A stretch of DNA of 64,000 nucleotides from an uncultured Clostridia bacterium. GTDB taxonomy: Bacteria; Bacillota; Clostridia; Christensenellales; Borkfalkiaceae. Shown here one piece after another: positions 33,630 through 42,592 of the stretch; position 1 is the first letter of the stretch, and every line of letters starts with the position of its first letter. The stretch covers positions 238,933-302,932 of the forward strand of contig CALVLN010000002.1 of the NCBI GenBank assembly GCA_944338165.1, in the 5' to 3' direction. The notes under the pieces were generated by a model. The model was not told the DNA's origin, made no database searches, and worked only from the letters and a program-made list of their open reading frames with translations. The translations under genes and the position numbers were made by a program.

Positions 33630-36600
33630 TTAGCCGACCACGATGGTGAAGGTCTCGGCGTAATCGAAGTTCGTGCTGCCCGGACGCATCCAGGGGTTGG
33701 TGCCCTTGGAGACGTAAGGAACGTGCAGGTTGACCTCGACCGTGTACTCGCCTGCGGCAAGCGCGGCGCCGAGCGTGATCTTCGCGCTGGTGTTGACGTC
33801 GTAGCCCGACTTCTTCGCCCAGCCCATCTCGTACGTCTCGATGAGGTCGACCGTGATGTTGTCCGTAACTGCCACGCCGTCCTTCTTGACGGTGACGGTG
33901 TAGCCGTAGATCTGCGACATTTCCAAGTTTGCAAGTTCTTCCACGGGCTTGCCGAGTTCGAGGTTGTTCAGCGTGATGATATCTGCCGCCGACTTATCCT
34001 CGTCTCTGTGATACCACGAACCGTCGTTGCTGTAGTAGCAGTTCATGATGCGCTGGTTGGACACGCCGCGTCTGCCCTCGTACATGAACTGGTTGCCGTA
34101 GTACAGCTGATCCGCCGTGATGGTGATGGTGTCGCCCGCCTTCGCGTTGAGCTTGGCGCCCGGAACGAGTGCCGAACCGTTGACCTGGAAGTCGGAGACG
34201 TACTTGAAGCTGAAGGAGACCTTTCTGTCCGTGACCCACGTATCCGCCGTGAAGGTACCGGAGACGGGCTCGGATGCAGCGCCCGTAGGCATACCGCTGA
34301 GGATACCCGTTGCTGCGTCAAACTCCATGCCTTCCGGCCATACAGCGTCGTCGCCGAAGTTGAACTTCAGGTCGTTGGACTTTTCAGGGATCTCGAGCTG
34401 CATGGACACGTACATGCCCTTGACAAGCGTCAGCTCGACCTGCTCGCCGTCAATGCCGTCGAAGCCGTTGTTGCTGACGGAGGAGTTTGCATACGTCTGC
34501 AGGATACGTTGCGCGCACTTTCTGACTGCGAAGTAATGCGTGGGCGACTTCAGGGTGCCGTTGCCGCTGTTATACGTCGTATACTCGGAAGCGTCCTTCG
34601 CAACGAATACGCAGTTCTCATCCGCATCCCAACGGCCTCTCTCGAGTGCGCAAGGGGTGTAGCTGGAGTCGTTCGTAAGCAGGTGTTCGTCGCCGCCGCG
34701 GACCGCAAGGTTCAGGGGGACGTACTGCTTTGCCCACATGTCGCCTTCCACGGAACCCTGGAAATCCCATTCCTGGTTGAGGAGAAGCTCATGCGCTGCC
34801 CAGTTGGTGGACATCGTCCACTTGCCGAGGCGGTTGAAGGAGTTCATGAGGCCGAGCGTGCCGCCGAACTTGATGATGTATTCGAACGGCTTCGCGGTCT
34901 GTTCGCGGAGGACCTGTTCGGTCGCCCAGGTGAAGATGCCGCCGTAGTCTGCACGGTAAGCTTCCTGGTCGTTCCCGAAGAAGTGCTTGAAGTGTGCAAT
35001 GATACCCTTGTCGGTGACGCCCCTCGTGACCTGGGCGCCGATGAGGCCGGAATGCACGCCGTCCTCGGAATAGTACTCGAAGTTACGGCCGGAGAACGGC
35101 GAGCGGTGAATGTCTGCACCGGCACCGCGCCATCCGCGCGAACCGCTGAGGAGGAGCAGGTTGCCGACCATGGTGCCGACTTCCTTGGCAAGTTCCTGGT
35201 TGTAGGTTGCCGCAAGGATCGGGTTGGACGGGAACTGCACGCCGCCTGCGTTGATGGGACCGTCGGGGTCGCCGTATTTGTAGTCGTTGTCGATGGTGCC
35301 GAGACGCTCGATGGTGACGTTGGTCGCCGTCGGAAGCTTGGTGAGTTCTTCCCAGGTGAACTGGTTCATGAACTGCTCCCACTTCTGGGAATCAGCGTCC
35401 GTGCCGAGCGTGACGGTGTTGTCCTCATTGATGACGGGCTCGGTGTATTTGACGCCTGCCATGTCCTGAAGGGTGATGGTAAGCTTCGCGGAATCGTCCG
35501 CCGCCTGCGTCCATCCTGTAGGCACTTCCGCGACGTACCAGGGATCGTCTGCCGTATCCTGATACGAGAAGTACTGCGCCTGGGACAGGTAATCGTCATA
35601 CGTAGCCTGGTCGAGCGTACGGTCTTCCTTGGAGGAAGGTTTAGGCTGCTGCAGGCCGCCCTCGTCCGCACGGCTGATCATGTTGTCCTCGAGCGATTTA
35701 TTGACCGTGGTGTAATCGCCCGTGAAGACGGGTTTGATCTCCTTGCCCGTGACGTAGTCGGTATCGCAGAAGATGGTGCTCTTGACCGTTCTGGTGACGG
35801 AGTCGACCACTTCGTGCGAGTTGCGGTTGATGGAGATGGTGTAATCGCCCGCCTCCAGCTCGTAACCGAGGTGATCGTTGTCGTTGGCATCGTTCCAGTC
35901 GAAGGACGCCATGTCCTGTGCGACGAACTGGATGGTGACGACGTCGCTTTCACCGGGCTCGAGCAGATCGGTCTTGGCAAAGCCGACGAGGTTGGTGGCT
36001 GCCTTCTCGATGCCGCCCTTGGTGTAAGGAGCCGAGTAGTAGACCTGCACCACGTCCTTGCCGGCGACTTTACCCGTGTTCTTGACCCATGCACGCATGG
36101 TGATGGTCTGCGTTGCGGAATCGATGGTCGCCGTCTTCTCGACGTTGTCAAGCTTCCACTCGAACGAGGTGTAGCTCAGGCCGTAGCCGAAGGGATAAAG
36201 GACGTTTTCATACGCCGCTTCCTTGGCTGCGTCGCCCTGGGCGTCCGCATAACGGGTCTCGTAATACTTATATCCGTAATAGATCCCCTCGCGGTATTCC
36301 ACCGTCGCGAAGTTGGTGTTGCTGCCGTCCGGCTGATAATACATGACGTCCATGCGATTGCCGTCCTCGTCCTTGTTCTGCGAGTTGGTACCGAAGTTCG
36401 TCCATGTAGGGGACTGCTTGAAGTCTTTCTCCCAAAGGTCGGAGGTGTGGCCGGAAGGCGTGATGTCGCCGTTGAGGATGTGTGCGAGTGCAGTCGTACC
36501 ATCCTGACCGACCGAGCCGACCCAGAGGATCGCGTCGACGCCGAGGTTGCCGTCCGTCTTGGGTTCGGCAAGCTCGGGGATCTGCATGATGTTGGAGGAG

Positions 36601-37436
36601 TTGATGACGACGATGACCTTATCGAAGTGCTGTTTTGCGTGCTTGATGAGCGCCGTCTCGTTGTCGTTCAGCTGCAGGCCGTGCATATCCTCGTCCGCAC
36701 AGCCGACCGCGTTGTTCGTCGCGATATCGAAGTTCTCCGCACCGGTGCGCGAGAACGTCACGATCGCCGCGTCGCCGTATGCGTTGTATGTACTCGTGAT
36801 GGAAGAACCGTAGTTTTCCATGCCGATCTCGGCGATCTGGTCTTCGACCATCTGCCCGACCTTGGTGAGGTACATGCTTTCCGTCTTGGGGTTGACTTTG
36901 AAGCCCGCTTCTCTCAGGGAGTCGCCGAGCATCGTGCCCGCAGAGCTGCCGCCGCCCGAGCCCGAACCGAAACCGGAACGGATCATGTAAGCGGAGCGGA
37001 TGCCGAGGAGCGTAACGTTTGCGCCGTCTGCAAGCGGGAGCGCATTGTTTTCGTTCTTCAGCAGGACGTCGCCTTCGCCGGCGACCTGCACGGCAAGCGC
37101 GTGTGCAGCCTCCATCGCCTCGTCCTTGTTCGAGTAATCCACGTAGAACTTGCCTTTGAACCCAAAGTTACCGTTCTCGCCGGGGAAGATATACTCGTTT
37201 TCCTTGATCGCTTCGCTGGGGACGTACTCGTCGCCGGTGTCCGCATCACCCGGAGGCCCTTGTTCGCCCTGGGGACCCTGGGGACCCGCGGGGCCTTGTT
37301 CACCCTGAGGACCCTGCGGACCTGCAGGGCCGACAGCGCCTTCGCCGCCGCAGCCCGTAAGCAGCACGCTCATCGACATGAGCAGCGCAAGCGGGATGCT
37401 CGCCAAGGCAATGAACCTTCTCTTCTTTCTTGTCAT
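33630..37436 (-). CDS. Domain-permuted GH3 lipoprotein with collagen-like linker (GH3-b)
   Basis: A 1268-residue lipoprotein (lipobox LLTGC29). Residues 33-65 are eleven G-x-y collagen-like triplets (GPQGPQGEQGP), a likely stalk. The alpha/beta sandwich domain follows (GEGDVLLKNENNALPLADGA, PFGYGLSYTSFEW), then a fibronectin-III-like domain, then the TIM barrel (DIHRSPFSGRNFEYYSEDGV, KHFFGNDQE, FQGSVEGDMW with presumed nucleophile D899). After it comes a putative Ig domain (FDAATGILSGMPTG) and a ~120-residue beta domain. First gene of module A; AGGAGG precedes ATG. No clear sigma-A promoter was found upstream, which fits activator-dependent expression by the adjacent LytTR system. Confidence 0.87.
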   Translation of the reverse strand: MTRKKRRFIALASIPLALLMSMSVLLTGCGGEGAVGPAGPQGPQGEQGPAGPQGPQGEQGPPGDADTGDEYVPSEAIKENEYIFPGENGNFGFKGKFYVDYSNKDEAMEAAHALAVQVAGEGDVLLKNENNALPLADGANVTLLGIRSAYMIRSGFGSGSGGGSSAGTMLGDSLREAGFKVNPKTESMYLTKVGQMVEDQIAEIGMENYGSSITSTYNAYGDAAIVTFSRTGAENFDIATNNAVGCADEDMHGLQLNDNETALIKHAKQHFDKVIVVINSSNIMQIPELAEPKTDGNLGVDAILWVGSVGQDGTTALAHILNGDITPSGHTSDLWEKDFKQSPTWTNFGTNSQNKDEDGNRMDVMYYQPDGSNTNFATVEYREGIYYGYKYYETRYADAQGDAAKEAAYENVLYPFGYGLSYTSFEWKLDNVEKTATIDSATQTITMRAWVKNTGKVAGKDVVQVYYSAPYTKGGIEKAATNLVGFAKTDLLEPGESDVVTIQFVAQDMASFDWNDANDNDHLGYELEAGDYTISINRNSHEVVDSVTRTVKSTIFCDTDYVTGKEIKPVFTGDYTTVNKSLEDNMISRADEGGLQQPKPSSKEDRTLDQATYDDYLSQAQYFSYQDTADDPWYVAEVPTGWTQAADDSAKLTITLQDMAGVKYTEPVINEDNTVTLGTDADSQKWEQFMNQFTWEELTKLPTATNVTIERLGTIDNDYKYGDPDGPINAGGVQFPSNPILAATYNQELAKEVGTMVGNLLLLSGSRGWRGAGADIHRSPFSGRNFEYYSEDGVHSGLIGAQVTRGVTDKGIIAHFKHFFGNDQEAYRADYGGIFTWATEQVLREQTAKPFEYIIKFGGTLGLMNSFNRLGKWTMSTNWAAHELLLNQEWDFQGSVEGDMWAKQYVPLNLAVRGGDEHLLTNDSSYTPCALERGRWDADENCVFVAKDASEYTTYNSGNGTLKSPTHYFAVRKCAQRILQTYANSSVSNNGFDGIDGEQVELTLVKGMYVSMQLEIPEKSNDLKFNFGDDAVWPEGMEFDAATGILSGMPTGAASEPVSGTFTADTWVTDRKVSFSFKYVSDFQVNGSALVPGAKLNAKAGDTITITADQLYYGNQFMYEGRRGVSNQRIMNCYYSNDGSWYHRDEDKSAADIITLNNLELGKPVEELANLEMSQIYGYTVTVKKDGVAVTDNITVDLIETYEMGWAKKSGYDVNTSAKITLGAALAAGEYTVEVNLHVPYVSKGTNPWMRPGSTNFDYAETFTIVVG

Positions 37437-37837
37437 AGCTTCCTCCTATCTGAATATTGACAGTCTTTTCGCACTGCCATCGGCAATATTTTAGCGCGAT
37501 TTTTGCGTTGTGCCTGTATTTCGCGCAATCTGCACGGATTCCCGCACGAATGTTACGCGCACTGCAATTCGCGTTGTAAAACCGACCGTTCGCGTTAAAG
37601 TCTGCCACGTCCGTTCAGCGCGTCCGTGCGGCATTCACACGCCGCGGCCCCTTCGGGCGAAAAAAAGAAACAGGCGCGGCGGCGCGCCCGTGCATCGCGC
37701 CCGCCCATCGCGCCCGCGCATCACGCCCGCGCGGAAAAAACGGCATAAAAAAAGAGGGCCCTTCGGCCCCGTACATGCCCGCCCCGTTCGGGCGCAGCCC
37801 GATCGGATATGGCGTTAAAATGCAGACATGCCCCCAC
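37437..37837. other. 400-bp intergenic region, GC-rich low-complexity plus terminator
   Basis: The part next to GH3-b should hold its promoter and any LytTR-binding sites, but I see no consensus box. Positions 37676-37735 are a degenerate CGCGCCCG(C/T)GCATC-like repeat. A terminator for the histidine kinase lies at 37746-37770. No gene is credible on either strand. Confidence 0.5.
37746..37770 (-). terminator. Terminator of two-component system A
   Basis: GGGCC-GAAG-GGCCC stem followed by TCTTTTTTT on the minus strand, about 65 bp after the kinase stop. Confidence 0.8.
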
Positions 37838-39079
37838 TTAAAGGGGCAATGCCACCGTAACGAGAAAGCGATCCTCCCGCGCGCCGCAGGAAAATTTTCC
37901 GCCGAGGCGGCTTGCCGTCATGCGGACGGAGCGTAACCCGTAACCATGTCCGTGTTCCGTCTTGGTCGTGGCGGGCAATCCGTCGCAAAAGGTCAGCTCG
38001 CCCGCAAAGTAATTTTCCGTGCGGAGCACGCAGAAGGCGCCCCTGCGCTCGATGTTGAGCGTGACGACGCGCCTGCCCGCTTCCAGCCCTTCCACCGCCT
38101 CGATGGCGTTGTCGAGGAGATTGCCGAGCATCGTATAGATGTCCGCCTCCTTCACGCCGGCAAGCAGCGTGCCGTCTGCCATGCAGTTGAATTCCACCTG
38201 CCGCGCCGCGCACGCGGCGGCCTTCTCGCTCAATACCACGTCGAGCGCCGCGTTTCCCGTGCGGAACGCGCGTTCATACCCCTCCAGCGCCGCGCGCGCC
38301 TCCTCCGCATACGCCCCGTGCAGGGCGCCCGCGGCGCCCCGCAGCAGGAGGTGCTTTAAATCGTGGCTTTTGAGGTTGACGGCGTCGATCATCTGCGCCT
38401 CTTCCGCGCGCAGGGCCTGGTCACGCGCCAAAGTCTCCCGCAGGACGGAGCACTCGCCGCGGACGGATGAGAGTACAGACATGGTATGCTGCAATGCAGC
38501 GAACAAAGCAAAGAACGCCGCGCCTGCCGCGGCAAACGGCAGCCGCTCGCCCGCATAGAGCGCGGGGAACAGGCAAAATCCCGCCATGGCGGCATACAGC
38601 AGGGCGGAAAGCAGCCAGATCTGCCGCGACGGCGCCTCCTTTCCCCGGCAGAACGCGGCCTGCAGCGCGGAGAGCAGAACGAGGCTTGCGGCAAGCACGG
38701 CGGCATTTTGCCATGCCGGCGCTTGCTGCGGCACAAAGGCCATGCATGCCGTGATCCGCCCCGCGAGCGCACGGACGCAAAGCGCCTGCGCCGCGCCGTG
38801 CGCGGCGCAGGCGGCGCTGCCTTCCCACACGAGGGCGGCGCCGCAGATACACAGCACAAAGAAAAACAACAGGCATACCATGCCTGTGATCAGCGCCGCG
38901 ATCCCCGAAACGAGGGGCAGGATGAGGGCGCGCACGCAGAGCTCCGCAAGGCAGAACACGAGCAGGCACAATGCCGCGCGCAGCAGGCCGCGGCTGCGCA
39001 GCCGTGCGCCGCAGCGGGATATGCAGAGCGACGAAAACAGCCCCGCGCTGCCGAGCAGCGATGTTACGATCTCCCACAT
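37838..39079 (-). CDS. Sensor histidine kinase, AgrC/GHKL type (system A)
   Basis: A 413-residue kinase. The N-terminal ~190 residues form about six membrane helices with no periplasmic domain, as in AgrC-like peptide sensors. A dimerisation/phosphoacceptor region follows (NLKSHDLKHLLL, His in the H-box), then a GHKL ATPase domain with the N-box NLLDNAIEAVEG and a glycine-rich G-box (HGHGYGLRSVRM). AGGAGG precedes the ATG. It follows its response regulator by 24 bp. Position upstream of module A makes it the probable sensor for that locus; a peptide, glycan fragment or envelope signal are all possible. Confidence 0.88.
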   Translation of the reverse strand: MWEIVTSLLGSAGLFSSLCISRCGARLRSRGLLRAALCLLVFCLAELCVRALILPLVSGIAALITGMVCLLFFFVLCICGAALVWEGSAACAAHGAAQALCVRALAGRITACMAFVPQQAPAWQNAAVLAASLVLLSALQAAFCRGKEAPSRQIWLLSALLYAAMAGFCLFPALYAGERLPFAAAGAAFFALFAALQHTMSVLSSVRGECSVLRETLARDQALRAEEAQMIDAVNLKSHDLKHLLLRGAAGALHGAYAEEARAALEGYERAFRTGNAALDVVLSEKAAACAARQVEFNCMADGTLLAGVKEADIYTMLGNLLDNAIEAVEGLEAGRRVVTLNIERRGAFCVLRTENYFAGELTFCDGLPATTKTEHGHGYGLRSVRMTASRLGGKFSCGAREDRFLVTVALPL

Positions 39080-39103
39080 AGGCCCCTCCTTTGGCGCCGC
39101 GGC

Positions 39104-39811
39104 TTACGCTTCGCCCATGACGTAGTTTGTAAGCGCGTCCACAAACGCCTTGCGGCGCGTGCGGCTGATGACGAGTTTGTCGCTGCCGACGCTGACCACG
39201 TTCCCCTCCAGCTTCACCACGCTGTGCAGGTTGACGAGATAGCAGCGGTTGCACTTGAAAAACTGCCGCTCCGGCAGCCGCTCCTCGATCCCCTTCATCG
39301 TCCCGTACGCCTTATAGACGCCCGACTGCGTGTGATAGAAGACGGTATGGCCGGAGATCTCGATGTAATCGAGGCGGTCGATGTCGATGCCGATTCCCCC
39401 TTCCGAAGTGGGCAGGAACACGCGCCCGCGCGCATTCTTCCTGCAGCGCTCGATGGCGCGCGCGATCTTGAGTTTGAAGGTATGGTAATTGACGGGTTTT
39501 ACCACGTAATCGAGCGCGTCCACAGCGTAGCCCTTGATGGCGTATTTGGCGAGAAAGGTGACGAAGATGAGCACCACCTTATCGTCCACCTTGCGCAGGT
39601 CCGCCGCCGTCTGGATGCCGTTCATCTGCGGCATGTCGATATCCATGATCACGATATCGAAATTCGAGGAATACGCGCCGAGAAAATACATCCCGTTTTT
39701 AAAGCGGATGATGTTGAACGCTTCCCCGTATTCCTTGGTGTATTCTTCAAAACATTTGCGGATGCTCTCAAACGATTCCCACTCGTCTTCCACAATGGCA
39801 ACTCTGTACAT
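39104..39811 (-). CDS. LytTR-type response regulator (system A)
   Basis: A 235-residue regulator. The receiver domain (1-120) has the acidic pair ED at 9-10, phosphoacceptor D57 (FDIVIMDIDMPQM), the T/S switch (VTF) and K in VVKPVNY. The C-terminal LytTR DNA-binding domain (about 130-232) includes YIEISGHTVFYHTQSG and FFKCNRCYLVNLHSV. LytTR proteins bind short direct repeats upstream of target promoters. ATG at 39811 is preceded by GGAGGGAGAG and a promoter at 39832-39860. It is paralogous to the regulator at 55647-56351 (DYVVKPVNYHTF versus DYIVKPIHYFDF). Confidence 0.92.
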   Translation of the reverse strand: MYRVAIVEDEWESFESIRKCFEEYTKEYGEAFNIIRFKNGMYFLGAYSSNFDIVIMDIDMPQMNGIQTAADLRKVDDKVVLIFVTFLAKYAIKGYAVDALDYVVKPVNYHTFKLKIARAIERCRKNARGRVFLPTSEGGIGIDIDRLDYIEISGHTVFYHTQSGVYKAYGTMKGIEERLPERQFFKCNRCYLVNLHSVVKLEGNVVSVGSDKLVISRTRRKAFVDALTNYVMGEA

Positions 39812-39831
39812 CTCTCCCTCCTTGCAGAAAA

Positions 39832-39860
39832 ATTTTATCACAATTTGGCACGGATTGCAA
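39832..39860 (-). promoter_or_regulatory. Promoter of two-component system A
   Basis: -35 TTGCAA (39855-39860), 17 bp, -10 TAAAAT (39832-39837). Confidence 0.75.
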
Positions 39861-39924
39861 GATTTTCGGCATAAATTAACATAAACTTTTTTTCGGCAAC
39901 GCAAAATGACGATTTTACGACGTG

Positions 39925-39952
39925 AAAAAACGGCGCTTTCGCACCGTTTTTC
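39925..39952 (-). terminator. Terminator of the pfk-ppx-ppk-mutT operon
   Basis: ACGGTGC-GAAA-GCGCCGT stem (one G-T pair) followed by TTTTTT on the minus strand, about 70 bp after mutT. Confidence 0.8.
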
Positions 39953-40023
39953 CCTGCCGCCTTACGGCTTTTTATCGATCATGCCGGCGGAAAGCCGGCT
40001 GCAGAAATGCTGCCCGAAGGCGA

Positions 40024-40413
40024 TCAGATGCCCTGCGAGGCGATCTTTTGCAGGATCTCCTCGTCCGCGGGGCAGAACGTAAAGGCGGGAAGCTCCTCCG
40101 GGAGCACCCACGCAAGTTCCGCATGTTCCTTTTTCTGCGGCGTTCCCGCCGCGATGCGCGCGCAAAAGAGGGTGAGGTGCACGGTGAGATCGGGATAAGC
40201 GTGCGTCACCTCCGCATATACGTCCCCGACGGAAAGCAGGACGCCGAGCTCCTCCATGCATTCGCGGCAGAGCGCCTGCCGCTTGCTCTCCCCCGCTTCC
40301 ACCTTTCCGCCCGCGAACTCCCACAAGAGCCCGCGCGCCTTGTGTTCGGGGCGCCTGCAGATGAGCAATCTTCCCCCTTCCTCGATGAGCGCCGCCACCA
40401 CTTCCGTCGCCAT
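40024..40413 (-). CDS. mutT: NUDIX hydrolase, MutT (8-oxo-dGTP diphosphatase) type
   Basis: A 129-residue NUDIX enzyme; MutT-type members hydrolyse oxidised dGTP to the monophosphate. The NUDIX box is complete: GGKVEAGESKRQALCRECMEELGV pattern at about residues 35-58 (written here as G-x5-E-x7-REC-x-EE-x-GV). The start MATEVVAALIEEGGRLLICR and the WEFAGG segment are typical of MutT. GGAGGA lies 6 bp before ATG. Last gene of the pfk operon, 55 bp after ppk with a small hairpin between them. A role on other nucleotides cannot be excluded. Confidence 0.88.
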   Translation of the reverse strand: MATEVVAALIEEGGRLLICRRPEHKARGLLWEFAGGKVEAGESKRQALCRECMEELGVLLSVGDVYAEVTHAYPDLTVHLTLFCARIAAGTPQKKEHAELAWVLPEELPAFTFCPADEEILQKIASQGI

Positions 40414-40436
40414 ATCTTCCTCCTCCGTGCAAAGAA

Positions 40437-40458
40437 AGCGCCGCGATGCGGCGCTTTT
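40437..40458 (-). other. Hairpin between ppk and mutT
   Basis: AAGCGCCGC/GCGGCGCTT stem with only a short interrupted T tract (CTTTCTTT). Weak or partial terminator. Confidence 0.45.
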
Positions 40459-40468
40459 CCCGTTTTGC

Positions 40469-42577
40469 TTACGCTTCGCCGTCCGGCGCGGCGGACGCCG
40501 CGGCGCACTTCAAAAAGTATGCCTGCGCGTCGAGCGGGGCGCCGAGCGTCTCCACCTTGCGGTAGTGCCCGTCCGCGCACAGTTTTCTCGCCTTGACGTT
40601 ATCGGAAAGCATAGTCTTCAAGAATTTTTCGATCTTGTCGGCAATGCCGCCGTCGAGGACGGGCGCAGCGATCTCCACGCGCTTGTCGGTATTCCGCGTC
40701 ATGAGATCGGCGCTGGAGATGTACATGACGCGGTCCTCCCCTTTGCCGAACGAATAGACGCGCGAATGCTCCAAAAAGCGCCCCACGATGCTGACGACGC
40801 GGATGTTCTCCGTCTTCCCGGGGATCCCCGGCAGGATACAGCAGATGCCGCGCACGATGAGCTCGATCTTCACGCCCGCCCGGCTCGCCTCCGCAAACTT
40901 GTCGATGATCTCCTTGTCGGTCAAACTGTTCATTTTGGCGAGGATATACCCCTCCCCGCCCGCCTTTGCCTTGCCGATCTCGCGGTCGATGCAGGCGATA
41001 AGCCCGCTTTTCAGCGTCGTCGGCGCAACGAGCAGGCGCTCGTAGCGGAAGGACGTGTTGCAGATGGCGATGTTCCGGAAAAAGGCGACGGCGTCCCGCC
41101 CGACGGCGGGATCCGCCGTAAGGATGTTGAGGTCGGTATACTGGCGGCTGGTCGATTCGTTATAATTGCCCGTGCCGAGATGGGTGATGTAACTGATCTC
41201 CTCCCCTTCCTTCAGCACGACGGAGATGATCTTGGAATGCACCTTGTAGTTCTCCATGCCGTAAATGATGGTGCATCCCGCCTCGCGGAGCTTCTCGGCA
41301 AAGTACAGGTTGTTCTCCTCGTCAAAGCGCGCACACAGCTCGATGACCACCGTCACCTGTTTGCCGTTCTCGCTGGCGCGGCACAAAAGCTCGGCGATGC
41401 GGGAATGATGCGCAAGGCGGTAAATGGTGATCATCACGGAACTCACGCGCGGGTCTTTGGCGCATTCCTCCAAAAGATCGACGACGGGCGACATGCTGTC
41501 GTACGGGTAGGAGAGAAATACGTCGTGCGAGCGGATGGTGCCGATGAGGGAAGGCGCGGAGGCGAGCTCCTCGCTGACTGCGCCCTTGAAGGGCGGATAT
41601 TTGAGGCGCGCGCGCTGTTCGGGCGAAAAGTATGCTTCCAGCGAAAAGAGAAACTTATAATCGAAGAACCGCGCATCGCAATAGCAGAATTTGGGATCCA
41701 GCTTCAGAAGCCTGAGCGCAAACTCTTTCAGCTTGCTCTTCTCATTGTCCACCTCGAGCCGCACGGCGTTGAGCCGCGCGCGCGATTCCACCTTGCGGCG
41801 CATGACCTCGGTAAAGTCGCGCTCGAGGTCGGTATCGTCGAGGGCGGTGTCGAAATCGGCGTTCCGCGTGACGCGGAGCATCATCTGGTCGCTGACCGTA
41901 TACCCCGTGAAGGCGAGCTTGCCGAAGATGCGGATGAGCTCTTCCAGCGGGATGAGCCGCACCTTTTTTCCGCCGCCGAGGCGGTACAGCCGGTCGAGCG
42001 AGGGATTGACCCCGATCACGCCCACCATCCGCCGCCCGTCCTTCTCCAGCTGGCAGAGCATATAGCTGCGCTTGTTTTCAAACTGCATGAGCGGATGTTT
42101 GGCGTCCAGCACCATGAGCGAGAGCAGCGGCAGCACGTGCCGCAGAAAGATCTCGCGCCCCTCTTCCGCCATGCGCGGCGTAAGGTCGCGCGCGCGAAGA
42201 ATGCGCACGCCGTTGTCGGAAAGTTCCTTGCGCAGCAGAGAATAGCACTCCGAGCGCACCTCGTAAAGCGTTTTGACCGCCCCCGCAATGCCGTCGAGCT
42301 GCTTGGCGGCCGTCAGTTTTGTCTTGTTCTCCGTCTCCGAAGGCTCCGCGAGCGCCTCGTTGGTCAGGCTCCCCACCCGCACCATGAAGAATTCGTCGAG
42401 GTTGGAGGTGAAGATGGACAAAAACTTACAGCGTTCGAGCAGCGGATTGCTCAGGTCCACCGCCTGATCGAGCACGCGCTGGTTGAAGAGCAGCCAGCTG
42501 TACTCGCGATTGACGTAAATGTCGCGCAGGAACCTCTTTTCGATCTTCTTTGCGATGTTTTTCTCTTTCAAAATCAT
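40469..42577 (-). CDS. ppk1: Polyphosphate kinase 1
   Basis: A 702-residue enzyme that reversibly builds polyphosphate from ATP. The start YVNREYSWLLFNQRVLDQA and SNLDEFFMVRVGSL are hallmark PPK1 N-terminal motifs. The two phospholipase-D-like catalytic parts are present: YKVHSKI (H447, the presumed phosphohistidine) and HLGTGNYNESTSRQYTDLNI. Full length for the family. It lies 16 bp after the ppx stop, so synthesis and hydrolysis of polyphosphate are encoded together with phosphofructokinase. RLAHHSRIAELL has an unusual HH where many PPK1 proteins have other residues. Confidence 0.95.
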   Translation of the reverse strand: MILKEKNIAKKIEKRFLRDIYVNREYSWLLFNQRVLDQAVDLSNPLLERCKFLSIFTSNLDEFFMVRVGSLTNEALAEPSETENKTKLTAAKQLDGIAGAVKTLYEVRSECYSLLRKELSDNGVRILRARDLTPRMAEEGREIFLRHVLPLLSLMVLDAKHPLMQFENKRSYMLCQLEKDGRRMVGVIGVNPSLDRLYRLGGGKKVRLIPLEELIRIFGKLAFTGYTVSDQMMLRVTRNADFDTALDDTDLERDFTEVMRRKVESRARLNAVRLEVDNEKSKLKEFALRLLKLDPKFCYCDARFFDYKFLFSLEAYFSPEQRARLKYPPFKGAVSEELASAPSLIGTIRSHDVFLSYPYDSMSPVVDLLEECAKDPRVSSVMITIYRLAHHSRIAELLCRASENGKQVTVVIELCARFDEENNLYFAEKLREAGCTIIYGMENYKVHSKIISVVLKEGEEISYITHLGTGNYNESTSRQYTDLNILTADPAVGRDAVAFFRNIAICNTSFRYERLLVAPTTLKSGLIACIDREIGKAKAGGEGYILAKMNSLTDKEIIDKFAEASRAGVKIELIVRGICCILPGIPGKTENIRVVSIVGRFLEHSRVYSFGKGEDRVMYISSADLMTRNTDKRVEIAAPVLDGGIADKIEKFLKTMLSDNVKARKLCADGHYRKVETLGAPLDAQAYFLKCAAASAAPDGEA

Positions 42578-42592
42578 TCTCCTCTGCGTGGA

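Noticed and set aside
32082..37460. 1792-codon open frame on the plus strand
   Set aside because: It lies antisense to the GH3-b, CBM lipoprotein and surrounding sequence, has no ribosome site, no recognisable domain and an unnatural Arg/Val/His/Asp-rich composition. It is a codon-bias shadow of the minus-strand genes.
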